A stretch of 64,000 nt of DNA from Palleronia pontilimi. GTDB lineage: Bacteria; Pseudomonadota; Alphaproteobacteria; Rhodobacterales; Rhodobacteraceae. The notes below the pieces were generated by a model that saw only the letters and a list, made by a program, of their open reading frames with translations, made no database searches and was not told where the DNA came from. The stretch spans positions 1 to 64,000 of the forward strand of contig NZ_JAEKPD010000018.1 in assembly GCF_016412875.1 (NCBI RefSeq). Direction: 5' to 3'. Shown piece by piece: positions 25,540 through 35,096 of this stretch; position 1 is the first letter of the stretch, and each line of letters opens with the position of its first letter. The translations under genes were made by a program, and so were the position numbers.

Positions 25540-25604
25540 GGGGCCCGCGCCCGTCGCGCGGGCCCCCCGGATCACGTCCGGGGCGGGGCCCAACGCGGCC
25601 CCGC
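25540..25604 (+). promoter_or_regulatory. Three tandem GC hairpins between binding protein and permease genes
   Basis: Stem 1: GGGGCCCGCG (25540-25549) with 25557-25566. Stem 2: CCCCGGA (25565-25571) with 25577-25583. Stem 3: GCGGGGCC (25583-25590) with 25597-25604. There is no T-run, so they look like 3'-end-protecting or partial-termination structures that would let the binding protein outnumber the permease. A GGGAGG follows for the next gene. Confidence 0.7.
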
Positions 25605-25641
25605 CACCCCCGAAACTGAACCGATTTGGGAGGATCGCGGG

Positions 25642-26157
25642 ATGCTGCTGCGCATCGAGAAGCTGCTGCTGGACCTGGCCGCCATCGCCGTGATCGGCCT
25701 GGGCGCGCTGATCACCATCAGCGTCTGCCTGCGGATCTTCCTGAACTCGGGAATCCCCGACACCGTGGTCATGGTGCGCGAGCTGATGGTGGCGGCCATC
25801 GTGCTGCCGCTGGCCGCCACCGCCACCGCCCGCGCCAATATCGTGGTCGAGGTGCTGACCCAGCACATGCCGCGCCGCTGGCAGGACTGGCTGGTGGTGT
25901 TCGGGTCGGTCATGGGGCTGCTGGCGCTGCTGCCGCTCATGTGGGCGGGCTGGCGCGAGGTGACGGGCGCCTTCGAGTCCGGCGCCTTCTTCTTCGGCCA
26001 GCTGTCCCTGCCCAAATGGCCCGGCCGGGTGATCTTCTTCTTCGGCATCGCCATTTGCTGGCTGCGGCTGGCGATCATGGTCTGGCAGGACATCGCCACG
26101 ATCCGTTCGGGCGCGCATATCGACGCCACCCCCGACCATATCGAAGAGGAAGCCTGA
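25642..26157 (+). CDS. TRAP transporter small permease (DctQ type)
   Basis: 171 aa with four predicted membrane helices, the normal DctQ layout (AAIAVIGLGALITISV, ELMVAAIVLPLAATA, WLVVFGSVMGLLALLPLMW, VIFFFGIAICWLRLAIMVW). It forms the membrane partner of the large permease. The ATG at 25642 has GGGAGGATCG upstream. The large permease starts 3 nt after its stop. Confidence 0.9.
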   Translation: MLLRIEKLLLDLAAIAVIGLGALITISVCLRIFLNSGIPDTVVMVRELMVAAIVLPLAATATARANIVVEVLTQHMPRRWQDWLVVFGSVMGLLALLPLMWAGWREVTGAFESGAFFFGQLSLPKWPGRVIFFFGIAICWLRLAIMVWQDIATIRSGAHIDATPDHIEEEA

Positions 26158-26160
26158 GCC

Positions 26161-27501
26161 ATGGACGGCACCCTCATCGGCATCGTCGCCTTCGCGTCCG
26201 TCATCGGCCTGCTGGCCATCCGCGTGCCCATCGCCTTCGCGCTGGCCGCGGTGGCGACCGTGGGCACTTTCGTGATCTTCGCGTTCCGCACCGGCACCTT
26301 CGCGCCCGAACGCGCCTATCGCCCCACCTCGAGCCTGGTTTTTTCCAACTCGTTCGACCTGATCCACAGCTACGATCTGTCGATGATCCCGCTGTTCGTG
26401 GCGCTGGGCCACATCGCCTACAAGGCCGACATCACCACCGCGATCTACCACGCCGCGCGCGTCTGGCTGGCCAAGATCCCCGGCGGCGTCGCCATGGCAA
26501 GCGTCATGGGCTGCGGCGGGTTCTCGGCCATCTCGGGCTCGTCCATCGCGTGTGCCTCGACCATGGGGCGGATCTGCTGTCCCGAGATGCTGTCCATGGG
26601 CTACGACAAGCGCCTGGCCACCGCATCCGTTGCGGCGGGCGGCACGCTGGGCTCGCTGATCCCGCCCTCGGTGCTGTTCATCATCTACGGCATCTTCACG
26701 GAAACCTCGATCAGCGCGCTGTTCCTGGCGGGGATCCTGCCGGGGTTGCTGAGCCTTGCGGGCTTCATGCTGGTGATCTGGATCTGGGTGAAGCAGAAGC
26801 CGCAGGACGCGCCGCGCTACGAGGGCGAGATCACGCGCGCCGAAAAGCGCCGCGCCGCCATCGCCGCCTGGCCCGCCGTGGCGCTGTTTGCCACCATCGT
26901 CGGCGGCATCTACGGCGGGTTCTTCACCGCGACCGAAGCCGCGGCCATTTCCGTGTCGCTGGCCGTCGCCATCGGCTTCGCGCAACGCAAGCTGACCTTC
27001 CGCGCGCTCTGGGACGCGCTGCGCGAGACCTGCATCCAGACCACGTCGATCTTCCTGATCGCCGCGGGCGCCAAGATCTTCGTGGCCTTCATCGCGCTGA
27101 CCGGCGTGGCGCCGGACATCGTGCAGGCCGTCACCGATGCCGAGCTCAGCCCCGTGGTGCTAATGGCCGCCATCGCGCTGATCTACCTGGCGCTGGGCAT
27201 GTTCCTGGACCCCATCGGCATCATGGTGCTGACCCTGCCGCTGATGGTCCCGCTGATCGAGACCTATGGCTTCGATCTGATCTGGTTCGGCGTCGTCGTC
27301 ATCAAACTGCTGGAGATTGGCCTGATTACACCGCCCGTGGGCTTGAACGTCTTCGTCATCTCGTCGGTCGTGGGGCCATCGGTGGCGATCGACCGCATCT
27401 TTTCGGGGCTGGTGCGATTCCTGTCGGTGGACGTGATCGTGCTGATCATCATCATGGCGGTGCCGTGGCTGAGCCTGTTCATTCCGGGGACGCTGCAATG
27501 A
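26161..27501 (+). CDS. TRAP transporter large permease (DctM type)
   Basis: 446 aa with about 12 helices. Family-specific segments: GGVAMASVMGCGGFSAISGSS near the middle of the N-terminal half, GTLGSLIPPSVLFIIYGI, and TPPVGLNVFVISSVVG near the C-terminus. It is the sodium-coupled transport subunit. Its stop overlaps the ATG of the regulator gene (ATGA), so the regulator is produced from the operon it should control. Confidence 0.92.
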   Translation: MDGTLIGIVAFASVIGLLAIRVPIAFALAAVATVGTFVIFAFRTGTFAPERAYRPTSSLVFSNSFDLIHSYDLSMIPLFVALGHIAYKADITTAIYHAARVWLAKIPGGVAMASVMGCGGFSAISGSSIACASTMGRICCPEMLSMGYDKRLATASVAAGGTLGSLIPPSVLFIIYGIFTETSISALFLAGILPGLLSLAGFMLVIWIWVKQKPQDAPRYEGEITRAEKRRAAIAAWPAVALFATIVGGIYGGFFTATEAAAISVSLAVAIGFAQRKLTFRALWDALRETCIQTTSIFLIAAGAKIFVAFIALTGVAPDIVQAVTDAELSPVVLMAAIALIYLALGMFLDPIGIMVLTLPLMVPLIETYGFDLIWFGVVVIKLLEIGLITPPVGLNVFVISSVVGPSVAIDRIFSGLVRFLSVDVIVLIIIMAVPWLSLFIPGTLQ

Positions 27502-28298
27502 ACGACATGACCGAAGACCGCCGTTTCGCCACCACGCTGGCCCGGGGCCTGAGCGTCCTGCGCGCCTTCCGTCCCAGCGACGACGGGCTTGGCAATGCCG
27601 AGATCGCCGAGCGTACGGGCCTGCCGAAATCCACCGTGTCGCGGCTGACCTTCACGCTGCAGACGCTGGGCTACCTGACCCATGGCAGCCACCGCGACCG
27701 CTATCGCCCCGGACCGGCGCTGCTGGCGCTGGGCAACGTGGCGGGGGCGTCCATCGGGTTCCTGGAGATTTGCGGGCCGATCATGCAGCGGCTGGCCGAC
27801 ACAACCGGCACGCTGGCGCTGCTGGCCATGCGCGACCACGACAAGGTGGTGCTGGCCAAGACCTGGCGGCCCGCGGGCGCGTCGTCGATCTGGCTGGAGA
27901 TGGGCCACCGGCTGCCTTACCGCGGCACGTCGTCGGGGCTGTGCCTGATCGGCGCCACGTCCAAGGACGCGCTGGCGGACCTGGCCGCCGATGCGTCGCG
28001 GGATGCGCCCATGACGCTGGACGAGGCGCGCGAGCTGCGCACCGCCGCGCGCCAGCAGCTTTTCGCGCGGGGCTTCGTGATCTGCGACCCCGACCGCTAT
28101 TTCACCGGCAACATCCACGCGGTGTCGACCCCCTTCCAGCCGCGCGACCTGCAGCAGCCGGTGGTCTTCAGCTGCGGCGCGCTGCCCGTCGATCTGCCGG
28201 TCGCCCGGATGGAAACCGAAGTCGGCCCCGCCCTGCGCGCGGCCGTCCTGGAACTGGAACAACGTCTTGGCATGCCGCCCTCGCCCCTGCCGGGCTGA
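27498..28298 (+). CDS. IclR-family transcriptional regulator
   Basis: 266 aa. An N-terminal winged helix (residues 10-75: LARGLSVLRAF, NAEIAERTGLPKSTVSRLTFTLQTLGYL) and a C-terminal IclR effector domain (LPYRGTSSGLCLIGA, CDPDRYFTGNIHAVSTPF). IclR proteins bind small acids and act on short palindromes. The two 15-nt palindromes at 24428-24462 are the obvious targets, which would make it autoregulatory together with the transporter and perhaps the catabolic genes that start 30 nt downstream. Confidence 0.9.
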   Translation: MNDMTEDRRFATTLARGLSVLRAFRPSDDGLGNAEIAERTGLPKSTVSRLTFTLQTLGYLTHGSHRDRYRPGPALLALGNVAGASIGFLEICGPIMQRLADTTGTLALLAMRDHDKVVLAKTWRPAGASSIWLEMGHRLPYRGTSSGLCLIGATSKDALADLAADASRDAPMTLDEARELRTAARQQLFARGFVICDPDRYFTGNIHAVSTPFQPRDLQQPVVFSCGALPVDLPVARMETEVGPALRAAVLELEQRLGMPPSPLPG

Positions 28299-28328
28299 GG
28301 CCGTGCCGACCCTGAAAAGGAGAGATTG

Positions 28329-30407
28329 ATGAGCGACCTTGTCACCTACGACCGTGAAGGCCCCATAGCCGTGCTGACCGTCGACAACCCGCCGGTGAAC
28401 GCGCTGGGCCTGGCCTTGCGCACCCAGTTGAAGGACGCGGTGGCGCGGTTCATCGACGACGACGCAGAGATCGCGGTCATCCTGGGCGGCGGCAAGCTGT
28501 TCCTGGGCGGCGCGGACGTGTCCGAGTTCGGCAAGCCGCCGCAGGACCCGTGGCTGCCCGAGGTCGTGAACTTCATCGAAGATTGCCCCAAGCCGGTCGT
28601 CGCCGCGATCCACGGCGTGGCCCTGGGCGGGGGGCTCGAGGTGGCGCTGGGCTGCCATTACCGGCTGGCGATGCCCGGCACCAAGCTGGGCCTGCCGGAA
28701 GTGACCTTGGGCATCCTGCCCGGCGCGGGCGGCACCCAGCGCGCGCCGCGCGTGGTGGGCACCGATACTGCGCTTGAGATGATTACCGGCGGCAAGCCCA
28801 TCGGCCCGGACGAGGCGCTGGAGGCGGGCCTGATCGACCGGGTGGGCGAGGGCGAGACCCGCGCGACGGGCGTAGCCTACGCGCAGGACCTGCTGGACCA
28901 GGGTGCGGGCCCGCGCCCGATCAAGGCCATGGACCGCCCCGCCGCCCCCGCCGAGGGCTGGGACGCGTGGGAGGCCAAGCTGCACGCCAAATATCCCGGC
29001 CAGGTGGCGCAGGTGCAGGCCATGCGCGCCGTGAAGGCCGCGACCGAACACGACTTGCCCGAGGGGCTGGACGAGGAACGCCGCCTGTTCAACGCGCTCA
29101 TGGACACCCCCCAGCGCGAGGGGCTGATCCACGCCTTCTTCATCGAACGCAAGGTCGCCAAGGTGCCGGGGCTGGAAGGTGCAACGCCCCGCGATATCGG
29201 CAGCATCGGCGTGATCGGCGGTGGCACCATGGGCTCGGGCATCGCCACCGCGGCGCTTTTGCGCGGCCTGCCCGTGACGCTGGTCGAGATGAAGCAAGAG
29301 GCGGCTGACAAGGCGCAGGCCACCATCGCAGGGAACCTGGACGGCGCCGTGAAGCGCGGCAAGATGAGCGCGGCCAAGCGCGACGCGGCGCTGGGCACCC
29401 TGCACTGCGTCACCGATTACGGCGCGCTGAAGGACGCCGATGTCATCATCGAGGCCGTGTTCGAATCCATGGACGTGAAGAAAGAGGTCTTCACCAAGCT
29501 GGACGCCATCGCCAAGCCCGGCGCGGTGCTGGCCACCAATACCAGCTATCTGGATATCAACGAGATCGCGCAGGCCACCAGCCGCCCCGCCGACGTGATC
29601 GGGCTGCATTTCTTCAGCCCCGCCCACATCATGAAGCTGCTGGAAGTCGTCGTCGCCGACGCCACCGACAAGGACGTCACCGCCACCGGCTTCGCGCTTG
29701 GCAAGCGGCTCGGGAAGGTCAGCGTGCGGGCGGGGGTCTGCGACGGCTTCATCGGCAACCGGATGCTGTCGCATTACCGCTCGGCCGCCGACTGGATGAT
29801 GCTGCACGGCGCGTCGCCCTACCAGATCGACCGCGCTTTGGAGGATTTCGGCTTCGCCATGGGTCCGAACAAGGTCGCGGACCTGGCGGGGCTCGATATC
29901 GGTTACATGACGCGGCAGCGGAAGGGCCGCGAGGCCGGCATCGTCCATCCGCAATGGGCCGACGACCTTTACGACATGGACCGTCTGGGCCGGAAGACGG
30001 GCCGCGGCTTCTACATTTACGACGACGAAAGCCCCAAGGGCCGCGAGGATCCCGAGGTTCTTGACCTTATCGAACAAGAGCGCCGCAAGCAGGGGATCGA
30101 GGCGCGCGACTTCAGCGCCGACGAGATCGTCGACCGCTACATGGCCGCGATGGTCAACGAAGGCGCGCGGGTGCTCGAGGACGGCATCGCCTTGCGCCCG
30201 CTCGACATCGATGTGGTGAAGCTGATGGGCTACGGCTTCCCGCGCTATCGCGGCGGTCCGATGAAATACGCCGACATGACCGGGATCGCCACGATCCGCG
30301 ACCGGCTGCGCGACTACGAGGACGGATCGGGCTTCTGGACGCCCGCGCCCCTGCTGGAAGAACTGGCCGAGGACGGCCGCACATTCGAGGATATGAACAA
30401 TGCCTGA
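28329..30407 (+). CDS. Bifunctional enoyl-CoA hydratase/3-hydroxyacyl-CoA dehydrogenase (FadB/PimF-like)
   Basis: 692 aa. Residues 1-190 are a crotonase domain (GGGKLFLGGADVSEFG for the oxyanion loop, EVTLGILPGAGGTQR with the catalytic Glu). The dehydrogenase part starts at about 295 with SIGVIGGGTMGSGIA for NAD and has LHFFSPAHIMKLLEVV. The C-terminal 3HCDH domain has FIGNRMLSHYR and a partial second copy around GYGFPRYRGGPM. It catalyses the hydration and oxidation steps of beta-oxidation. AAAGGAG precedes the ATG. The thiolase gene overlaps its end by 8 nt. Confidence 0.9.
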   Translation: MSDLVTYDREGPIAVLTVDNPPVNALGLALRTQLKDAVARFIDDDAEIAVILGGGKLFLGGADVSEFGKPPQDPWLPEVVNFIEDCPKPVVAAIHGVALGGGLEVALGCHYRLAMPGTKLGLPEVTLGILPGAGGTQRAPRVVGTDTALEMITGGKPIGPDEALEAGLIDRVGEGETRATGVAYAQDLLDQGAGPRPIKAMDRPAAPAEGWDAWEAKLHAKYPGQVAQVQAMRAVKAATEHDLPEGLDEERRLFNALMDTPQREGLIHAFFIERKVAKVPGLEGATPRDIGSIGVIGGGTMGSGIATAALLRGLPVTLVEMKQEAADKAQATIAGNLDGAVKRGKMSAAKRDAALGTLHCVTDYGALKDADVIIEAVFESMDVKKEVFTKLDAIAKPGAVLATNTSYLDINEIAQATSRPADVIGLHFFSPAHIMKLLEVVVADATDKDVTATGFALGKRLGKVSVRAGVCDGFIGNRMLSHYRSAADWMMLHGASPYQIDRALEDFGFAMGPNKVADLAGLDIGYMTRQRKGREAGIVHPQWADDLYDMDRLGRKTGRGFYIYDDESPKGREDPEVLDLIEQERRKQGIEARDFSADEIVDRYMAAMVNEGARVLEDGIALRPLDIDVVKLMGYGFPRYRGGPMKYADMTGIATIRDRLRDYEDGSGFWTPAPLLEELAEDGRTFEDMNNA

Positions 30408-31575
30408 GGCCGTCATCGTCTCCGTCGCGCGCACCCCCATCGGCAAGGCCGGGCGGGGCGCGTTCAACATCACCCACGGCGTCGACCTGGCGGGCCACGC
30501 GACCCACCACGCGGTCGAGCGGTCGGGTATCGACCCCGCGCTGATCGAGGACAGCATCTGGGGCTGCGGCTATCCGCAGGGCGTCACGGGGCGCAATATC
30601 GCGCGGCAGGCGGTGATCCGTGCGGGCCTTCCCGTCAGCATCGCGGGCACCACGGTCAACCGCTTTTGCGCGTCCGGTTTGCAGGCCATCGCCATGGGCG
30701 GCCACATGATCGCGCAGGAAGGCAGCAAGGCGATCCTCGTGGGCGGGGTGGAAAGCATTTCCGGCGTCCAGCCGCCCCCCGATGAGGCGCCGAACGACTG
30801 GATCATGGCCCACAAGCCCGACCTCTACCTGCCGATGATCGACACCGCCGATATCGTGGCCGAGCGCTATGGCATCTCCCGCGCGGCGCAGGACGCGCTG
30901 GGCTACCAGTCCCAGATGCGGACCGCCGAGGGGCAGAAACAGGGCCGCTTCGACGCCGAGATCGCGGGGATCAAGACCACGAAGGCCGTGAAGAACAAGG
31001 AAACCGGCGAGGTGACCCACGAAGAGGTCACGCTGGAGATGGACGAATGCAATCGGCCCTCCACCACGCTGGAGGCGCTGCAGAAGCTCGAACCGGTGCG
31101 GGGCGAGGGGAAATACATCACCGCCGGCAACGCCTCGCAGCTGTCCGACGGTGCCGCCGCTTTGGTGATGATGGACCGGAAAGAGGCCGAGCGTGCCGGG
31201 CTGGAGCCGCTGGGCGCCTTCCGCGGCTTCGCCATCGCGGGCTGCGAGCCCGACGAGATGGGCATCGGCCCGGTCTTCGCCGTGCCGCGCCTGCTGGAAC
31301 GCGCGGGTCTGAAGGTCAGCGATATCGACCTGTGGGAGTTGAACGAAGCCTTTGCCAGCCAGGCGCTTTACTGCCGCGACCGGCTGGGCATCGACAACGA
31401 CATCCTGAACGTCAACGGCGGCTCGATCTCGGTCGGGCATCCCTTTGGCATGACCGGCGCGCGCATGGCGGGCCACATCCTGTACGAAGGCCGCCGCCGC
31501 GGCGCGAAACTGGGCGTGGTGACAATGTGCATCGGCGGCGGCCAGGGGGCCGCGGGCCTTTTCGACATTTACTGA
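30400..31575 (+). CDS. Acetyl-CoA acyltransferase (thiolase, FadA/PimB-like)
   Basis: 391 aa, a degradative thiolase. The nucleophilic Cys lies in VNRFCASGLQAIA (about residue 90), the His in GGSISVGHPFGMTGARM, and the second catalytic Cys in TMCIGGGQGAAGLF. It cleaves the 3-ketoacyl-CoA made by the preceding gene product. Overlap with that gene implies coupled expression. In the Rhodopseudomonas pim operon the same pair (pimF, pimB) is followed by two acyl-CoA dehydrogenase subunits, as here. Confidence 0.92.
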   Translation: MPEAVIVSVARTPIGKAGRGAFNITHGVDLAGHATHHAVERSGIDPALIEDSIWGCGYPQGVTGRNIARQAVIRAGLPVSIAGTTVNRFCASGLQAIAMGGHMIAQEGSKAILVGGVESISGVQPPPDEAPNDWIMAHKPDLYLPMIDTADIVAERYGISRAAQDALGYQSQMRTAEGQKQGRFDAEIAGIKTTKAVKNKETGEVTHEEVTLEMDECNRPSTTLEALQKLEPVRGEGKYITAGNASQLSDGAAALVMMDRKEAERAGLEPLGAFRGFAIAGCEPDEMGIGPVFAVPRLLERAGLKVSDIDLWELNEAFASQALYCRDRLGIDNDILNVNGGSISVGHPFGMTGARMAGHILYEGRRRGAKLGVVTMCIGGGQGAAGLFDIY

Positions 31576-31588
31576 AAGGACGATTTAA

Positions 31589-32785
31589 ATGGATCTGAGT
31601 TACACAGACGAACAGAACGCCTTTCGCGCCGAGGTGCGGGCTTTTCTTCAGGAAAAGCTTCCCGAGCGCCTTTCGGACAAGGTGCGCCTGGGCCATGAGC
31701 TGACCAAGGAAGACCACGAGGAATGGCACGCCATCCTCAACGAAAAGGGCTGGCTTGCGGGCAACTGGCCCAAGGAACATGGCGGCACCGGCTGGGACGC
31801 GGTCGAGCGGCACATCTTCGAGGAAGAAACGACCCAGGCCCACGCGCCGCGCATCGTGCCCTTCGGCATCAACATGCTGGGTCCGGTGCTGCAGAAATTC
31901 GGCTCGAAAGAGCAGAACGAGTATTGGCTGCCGCGCATCCTGAACGGCGACGACTGGTGGTGTCAGGGCTATTCGGAACCGGGTGCGGGCTCGGATCTCG
32001 CGTCGCTCAAGACCGAAGCGGTGCGCGATGGCGACCACTATATCGTCAATGGTCAGAAGACTTGGACCACGCTGGGCCAGTACGCGAACATGATCTTCTG
32101 TCTCGTGCGCACCAGCAAGAACGGCAAGCCGCAGGAAGGCATCAGCTTCCTGCTGATCGACATGGACGATCCGGGCATCGAAGTGCGTCCCATCGTGCTG
32201 ATCGACGGTGGTGCAGAAGTGAACGAGGTCTGGTTCAAGGACGTGAAGGTCCCGGTCGAGAACCTGGTGGGCGAGGAAAACAAGGGCTGGACCTATGCCA
32301 AGTACCTGCTGACCCACGAGCGGACGAATATTGCAGGGGTGGGCTTCGCCAACGCGGCGCTGGAAAACCTCAAGCGCATCGCCAGACTGGAAATGTCGCA
32401 TGGAAAACCGCTGATCGAGGATCCGCTATTCGCCGCCAAGATGGCGCAGGTGGAAATCGCGCTGATGGCCATGGCGACGACGAACCTGCGGGTGGTCAGC
32501 AAGGCCGCCGAGGGGCAGGCGCCGGGCGCGGAATCGTCGATGCTGAAGATCAAGGGCACCGAGATCCGGCAGGAGATCAACGCGCTGACCCGCGAAGCGG
32601 TCGGCCCCTACGCAATGCCCTTCGTCAGCGAGGCGCTCGAGCCCGGCAGCAACACCGAACCGGTCGGACCGGATTACGCGCTGCCGATGACCAAGACTTA
32701 CTTCAACAACCGAAAGCTGTCGATCTACGGCGGCTCGAACGAGGTGCAGAAGACCATCATCTCGAAGGCCATCCTGGAGCTTTAA
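31589..32785 (+). CDS. Acyl-CoA dehydrogenase, large subunit (PimC-like)
   Basis: 398 aa. An N-terminal helical domain, the FAD-binding middle with QGYSEPGAGSDLASLKT and NGQKTWTTLGQYA, and a C-terminal domain ending IYGGSNEVQKTIISKAILEL. The GSNE FAD-contact motif is intact. Paired with the next dehydrogenase, 3 nt apart, it resembles the PimC/PimD heteromeric pimeloyl-CoA dehydrogenase. AAGGACG is upstream of the ATG. Confidence 0.87.
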   Translation: MDLSYTDEQNAFRAEVRAFLQEKLPERLSDKVRLGHELTKEDHEEWHAILNEKGWLAGNWPKEHGGTGWDAVERHIFEEETTQAHAPRIVPFGINMLGPVLQKFGSKEQNEYWLPRILNGDDWWCQGYSEPGAGSDLASLKTEAVRDGDHYIVNGQKTWTTLGQYANMIFCLVRTSKNGKPQEGISFLLIDMDDPGIEVRPIVLIDGGAEVNEVWFKDVKVPVENLVGEENKGWTYAKYLLTHERTNIAGVGFANAALENLKRIARLEMSHGKPLIEDPLFAAKMAQVEIALMAMATTNLRVVSKAAEGQAPGAESSMLKIKGTEIRQEINALTREAVGPYAMPFVSEALEPGSNTEPVGPDYALPMTKTYFNNRKLSIYGGSNEVQKTIISKAILEL

Positions 32786-32788
32786 GAT

Positions 32789-33910
32789 ATGAAATTCGAC
32801 CTGACAGAAGAACGCCAGATGTTGCAGGACGGTCTCCGCCGGTTCATGCGCGACAGCTGGGACAAATCCACCCGCGAGGCCGTGCTGGACGGCGATACGG
32901 GCTATTCATCCGAAGCTTGGCAGGGCCTGGCCGAAATGGGTGTGATCGGCGCGCTGTTCACCGAAGACGACGGCGGTTTCGGTGGCGCGGGTTTCGATCT
33001 GAGCGTGGTGTTCGAAGAGCTGGGCCGCGCCGGGGCGACCGAGCCGCTGCTGGAAGTCGTGCTGGCGGGCGGGCTGATCGCGCGCCGGGGCTCGGACGAT
33101 CAGAAAGCGGTGCTGGAATCGGTGATCGCGGGCGAGACGCAACTGGCTTTCGCCCATACCGAACCGGCCAGCCGCTATGACCTGGACCGGGTGTCCACGG
33201 AAGCCACCAAATCGGGCGATGGCTTCACGCTTTCGGGCCGTAAGGCGGTGGTCGTAAACGGACCGAACGCGGATCACATTGTGGTCTCCGCCCGAACGTC
33301 CGGAGAGGTGGCCGACCGCGACGGCATCTCGTTGTTCGTGGTGAAGAAGGGCGCCGAGGGCATGGACCTGCGCGGATACAGGACCATGGCCGGCAGCCAC
33401 GCCGCCGAGATCGCGCTGGACAATGTGCAGGCCGAGCTGCTGGGAAGCGAGGGCGACGCCTTCGACGATATCGAATGGGCCGTCGCGCGCGCCACCGGCG
33501 CGCTGTCGGCCGAGGCGCTGGGCCTGATGGAGGCCTGCCGCAAACTGACCGCCGACTACCTGAAACAGCGCACCCAGTTCGGCAAGCCCATCGGCAAGTT
33601 CCAGGCGCTGCAGTTCCGCATGGCCGACGTGCTGATCGAGATCGAGCAGGCGCGCTCGGCCGTCATCAACCTGTGCGGCAACCTGGACCAGCCGCGCGAT
33701 CTGCGCGAGCGCCACGTCAGCGCCACCAAGCAGCTGATCGGGGCGGTGGCGAAGCTGGTGGTCGAGGAATCGATCCAGATGCATGGCGGCATTGGCATGA
33801 CCGAGGAATACGACCTGGCGCACCTGACGCGCCGTCTGACCATGTGCGACCACCGGCTGGGCGACACGACCTACCACCTGTCGCGCTTCACCCGGCTTGC
33901 CGCCGCATGA
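32789..33910 (+). CDS. Acyl-CoA dehydrogenase, small subunit (PimD-like)
   Basis: 373 aa. Shorter and more divergent than the preceding dehydrogenase. It has FTEDDGGFGGAGFDLSVVFEELG, FAHTEPASRYDL and LKQRTQFGKPIGKFQALQFRMADVLIEIEQARSA, and ends IQMHGGIGMTEEYDLAHLTRRL. The usual catalytic Glu position at the C-terminal side is hard to assign. Adjacent large and small dehydrogenases of this type usually act as a heteromer. Its stop overlaps the thioesterase ATG (ATGA). Confidence 0.85.
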   Translation: MKFDLTEERQMLQDGLRRFMRDSWDKSTREAVLDGDTGYSSEAWQGLAEMGVIGALFTEDDGGFGGAGFDLSVVFEELGRAGATEPLLEVVLAGGLIARRGSDDQKAVLESVIAGETQLAFAHTEPASRYDLDRVSTEATKSGDGFTLSGRKAVVVNGPNADHIVVSARTSGEVADRDGISLFVVKKGAEGMDLRGYRTMAGSHAAEIALDNVQAELLGSEGDAFDDIEWAVARATGALSAEALGLMEACRKLTADYLKQRTQFGKPIGKFQALQFRMADVLIEIEQARSAVINLCGNLDQPRDLRERHVSATKQLIGAVAKLVVEESIQMHGGIGMTEEYDLAHLTRRLTMCDHRLGDTTYHLSRFTRLAAA

Positions 33911-34317
33911 AGGACGCGCCCGGCATCATCACCGACGAGACCGGCACGCAGCGCAATATCGGCTACGTGCTGGACGTGTCGCAGGGAGACGGCTGCGCGC
34001 GCTGCCGCCTGACGCTGGACGACCGGCACACCAACCGACACGGCGCGTTTCACGGCGGGCTGGCGGCGGTGATGCTGGACAACGCCATGGGCGCGACGGG
34101 GTCGCTGGCGGTGGACGCAAGCGGGTTGCACCCGATGGTGACGATCACGATGACCACCAACTTCATCGCGTCGGCGCAGGTGGGCGACACGCTGACGGCC
34201 ACGGGGCGGCTGGTGGGCGGCGGGCGCAAGGTGAAGTTCATCGAGGGCGAGCTGCGCCGCGCTGACGGCACCCTGATCGCCACCGGGTCGGGCGCGTTCA
34301 AGGCGATGCGGACATGA
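33907..34317 (+). CDS. PaaI-family acyl-CoA thioesterase
   Basis: A 136-aa single hotdog domain. The active-site segment NRHGAFHGGLAAVMLDNAMGA carries the HGG turn and the Asp of PaaI thioesterases, followed by TITMTTNFIASAQVGD. It hydrolyses acyl-CoA, probably to free CoA from dead-end intermediates of the pathway. 4-nt overlaps on both sides make it part of a tightly coupled run. Confidence 0.88.
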   Translation: MKDAPGIITDETGTQRNIGYVLDVSQGDGCARCRLTLDDRHTNRHGAFHGGLAAVMLDNAMGATGSLAVDASGLHPMVTITMTTNFIASAQVGDTLTATGRLVGGGRKVKFIEGELRRADGTLIATGSGAFKAMRT

Positions 34318-35096
34318 GCGCGCGGATCGAGCATCGCGGCGACGCGCTGATCGTGTGGAACGTCAACGCGGCCAGGCGCAACGCGCTGACGCCGGAATAT
34401 TACGCGGCGGTGGTCGAAGCCTGCGAGCGGGCGGCCGTGCCCGGCATCGCCGCGGTGGTGCTGACGGGCGAGGGCGATTTCTTCTGCGCGGGGGGCGACC
34501 TGAACACGCTCATCACCCGGCGCGAGCTGTCCGAGGCCGCGCGGCGCGACAAGATCGAGGGCTTGCACGGCGTGATCCGGGCCATCCGCGCCTGCCCCGC
34601 ACCGGTCATCGCCGCGGTCGAAGGCGGGGCGGCGGGGGCGGGCGTGTCCATCGCGTTTGCCTGCGACATGGTGGTGGCGGCGCGGCAGGCGCGGTTCACC
34701 ATGGCGTACGTGAAGGCGGGGCTCGCCCCCGATGGCGGGCTGACGCAGACGCTGGCGCGGGTGATCCCGCCGCACCTGCTGGCGCGGCTGATGCTGCTGG
34801 GCGAGAGCGTGGATGCCGAGCGGCTGCACATGATCGGCGCGCTCAGCGAGATCTGCGCGGACGGCGATGCGCTCGACACCGCGCTGTCGCTGGCCGACCG
34901 GTTGGGCGACGGCCCGCAGGACACCCAGCGCGCGATCAAGCGGCTGCTGGTGCAGGGGCGGGCCGCGACGCTCGACACCCAGCTCGACGCCGAGCGCGAC
35001 GCCATGGCCCGCGCGCAAGGCGGCGACGAGGCGGGCGAGGGCATCGCCGCCTTCCTGGATAAACGCCCCCCCGATTTCCGAAAGCTGCGCGCATGA
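34314..35096 (+). CDS. Enoyl-CoA hydratase/isomerase family protein
   Basis: 260-aa crotonase. The oxyanion loop is FFCAGGDLNTLITRRELSE and the second region is AYVKAGLAPDGGLTQTLARVI, where the first catalytic Glu position of classic hydratases is not evident and an Asp (APDGG) occupies the second. That suggests an isomerase, hydrolase or ring-cleaving reaction rather than simple hydration. The C-terminal helices include SASE-like linkers. 4-nt overlaps with neighbours on both sides. Substrate unknown. Confidence 0.82.
   Translation: MSARIEHRGDALIVWNVNAARRNALTPEYYAAVVEACERAAVPGIAAVVLTGEGDFFCAGGDLNTLITRRELSEAARRDKIEGLHGVIRAIRACPAPVIAAVEGGAAGAGVSIAFACDMVVAARQARFTMAYVKAGLAPDGGLTQTLARVIPPHLLARLMLLGESVDAERLHMIGALSEICADGDALDTALSLADRLGDGPQDTQRAIKRLLVQGRAATLDTQLDAERDAMARAQGGDEAGEGIAAFLDKRPPDFRKLRA

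Noticed and set aside
27264..30557. Open frame of about 1097 codons on the minus strand over dctM, iclR and the hydratase/dehydrogenase
   Set aside because: Covers three genes with complete domains on the other strand.
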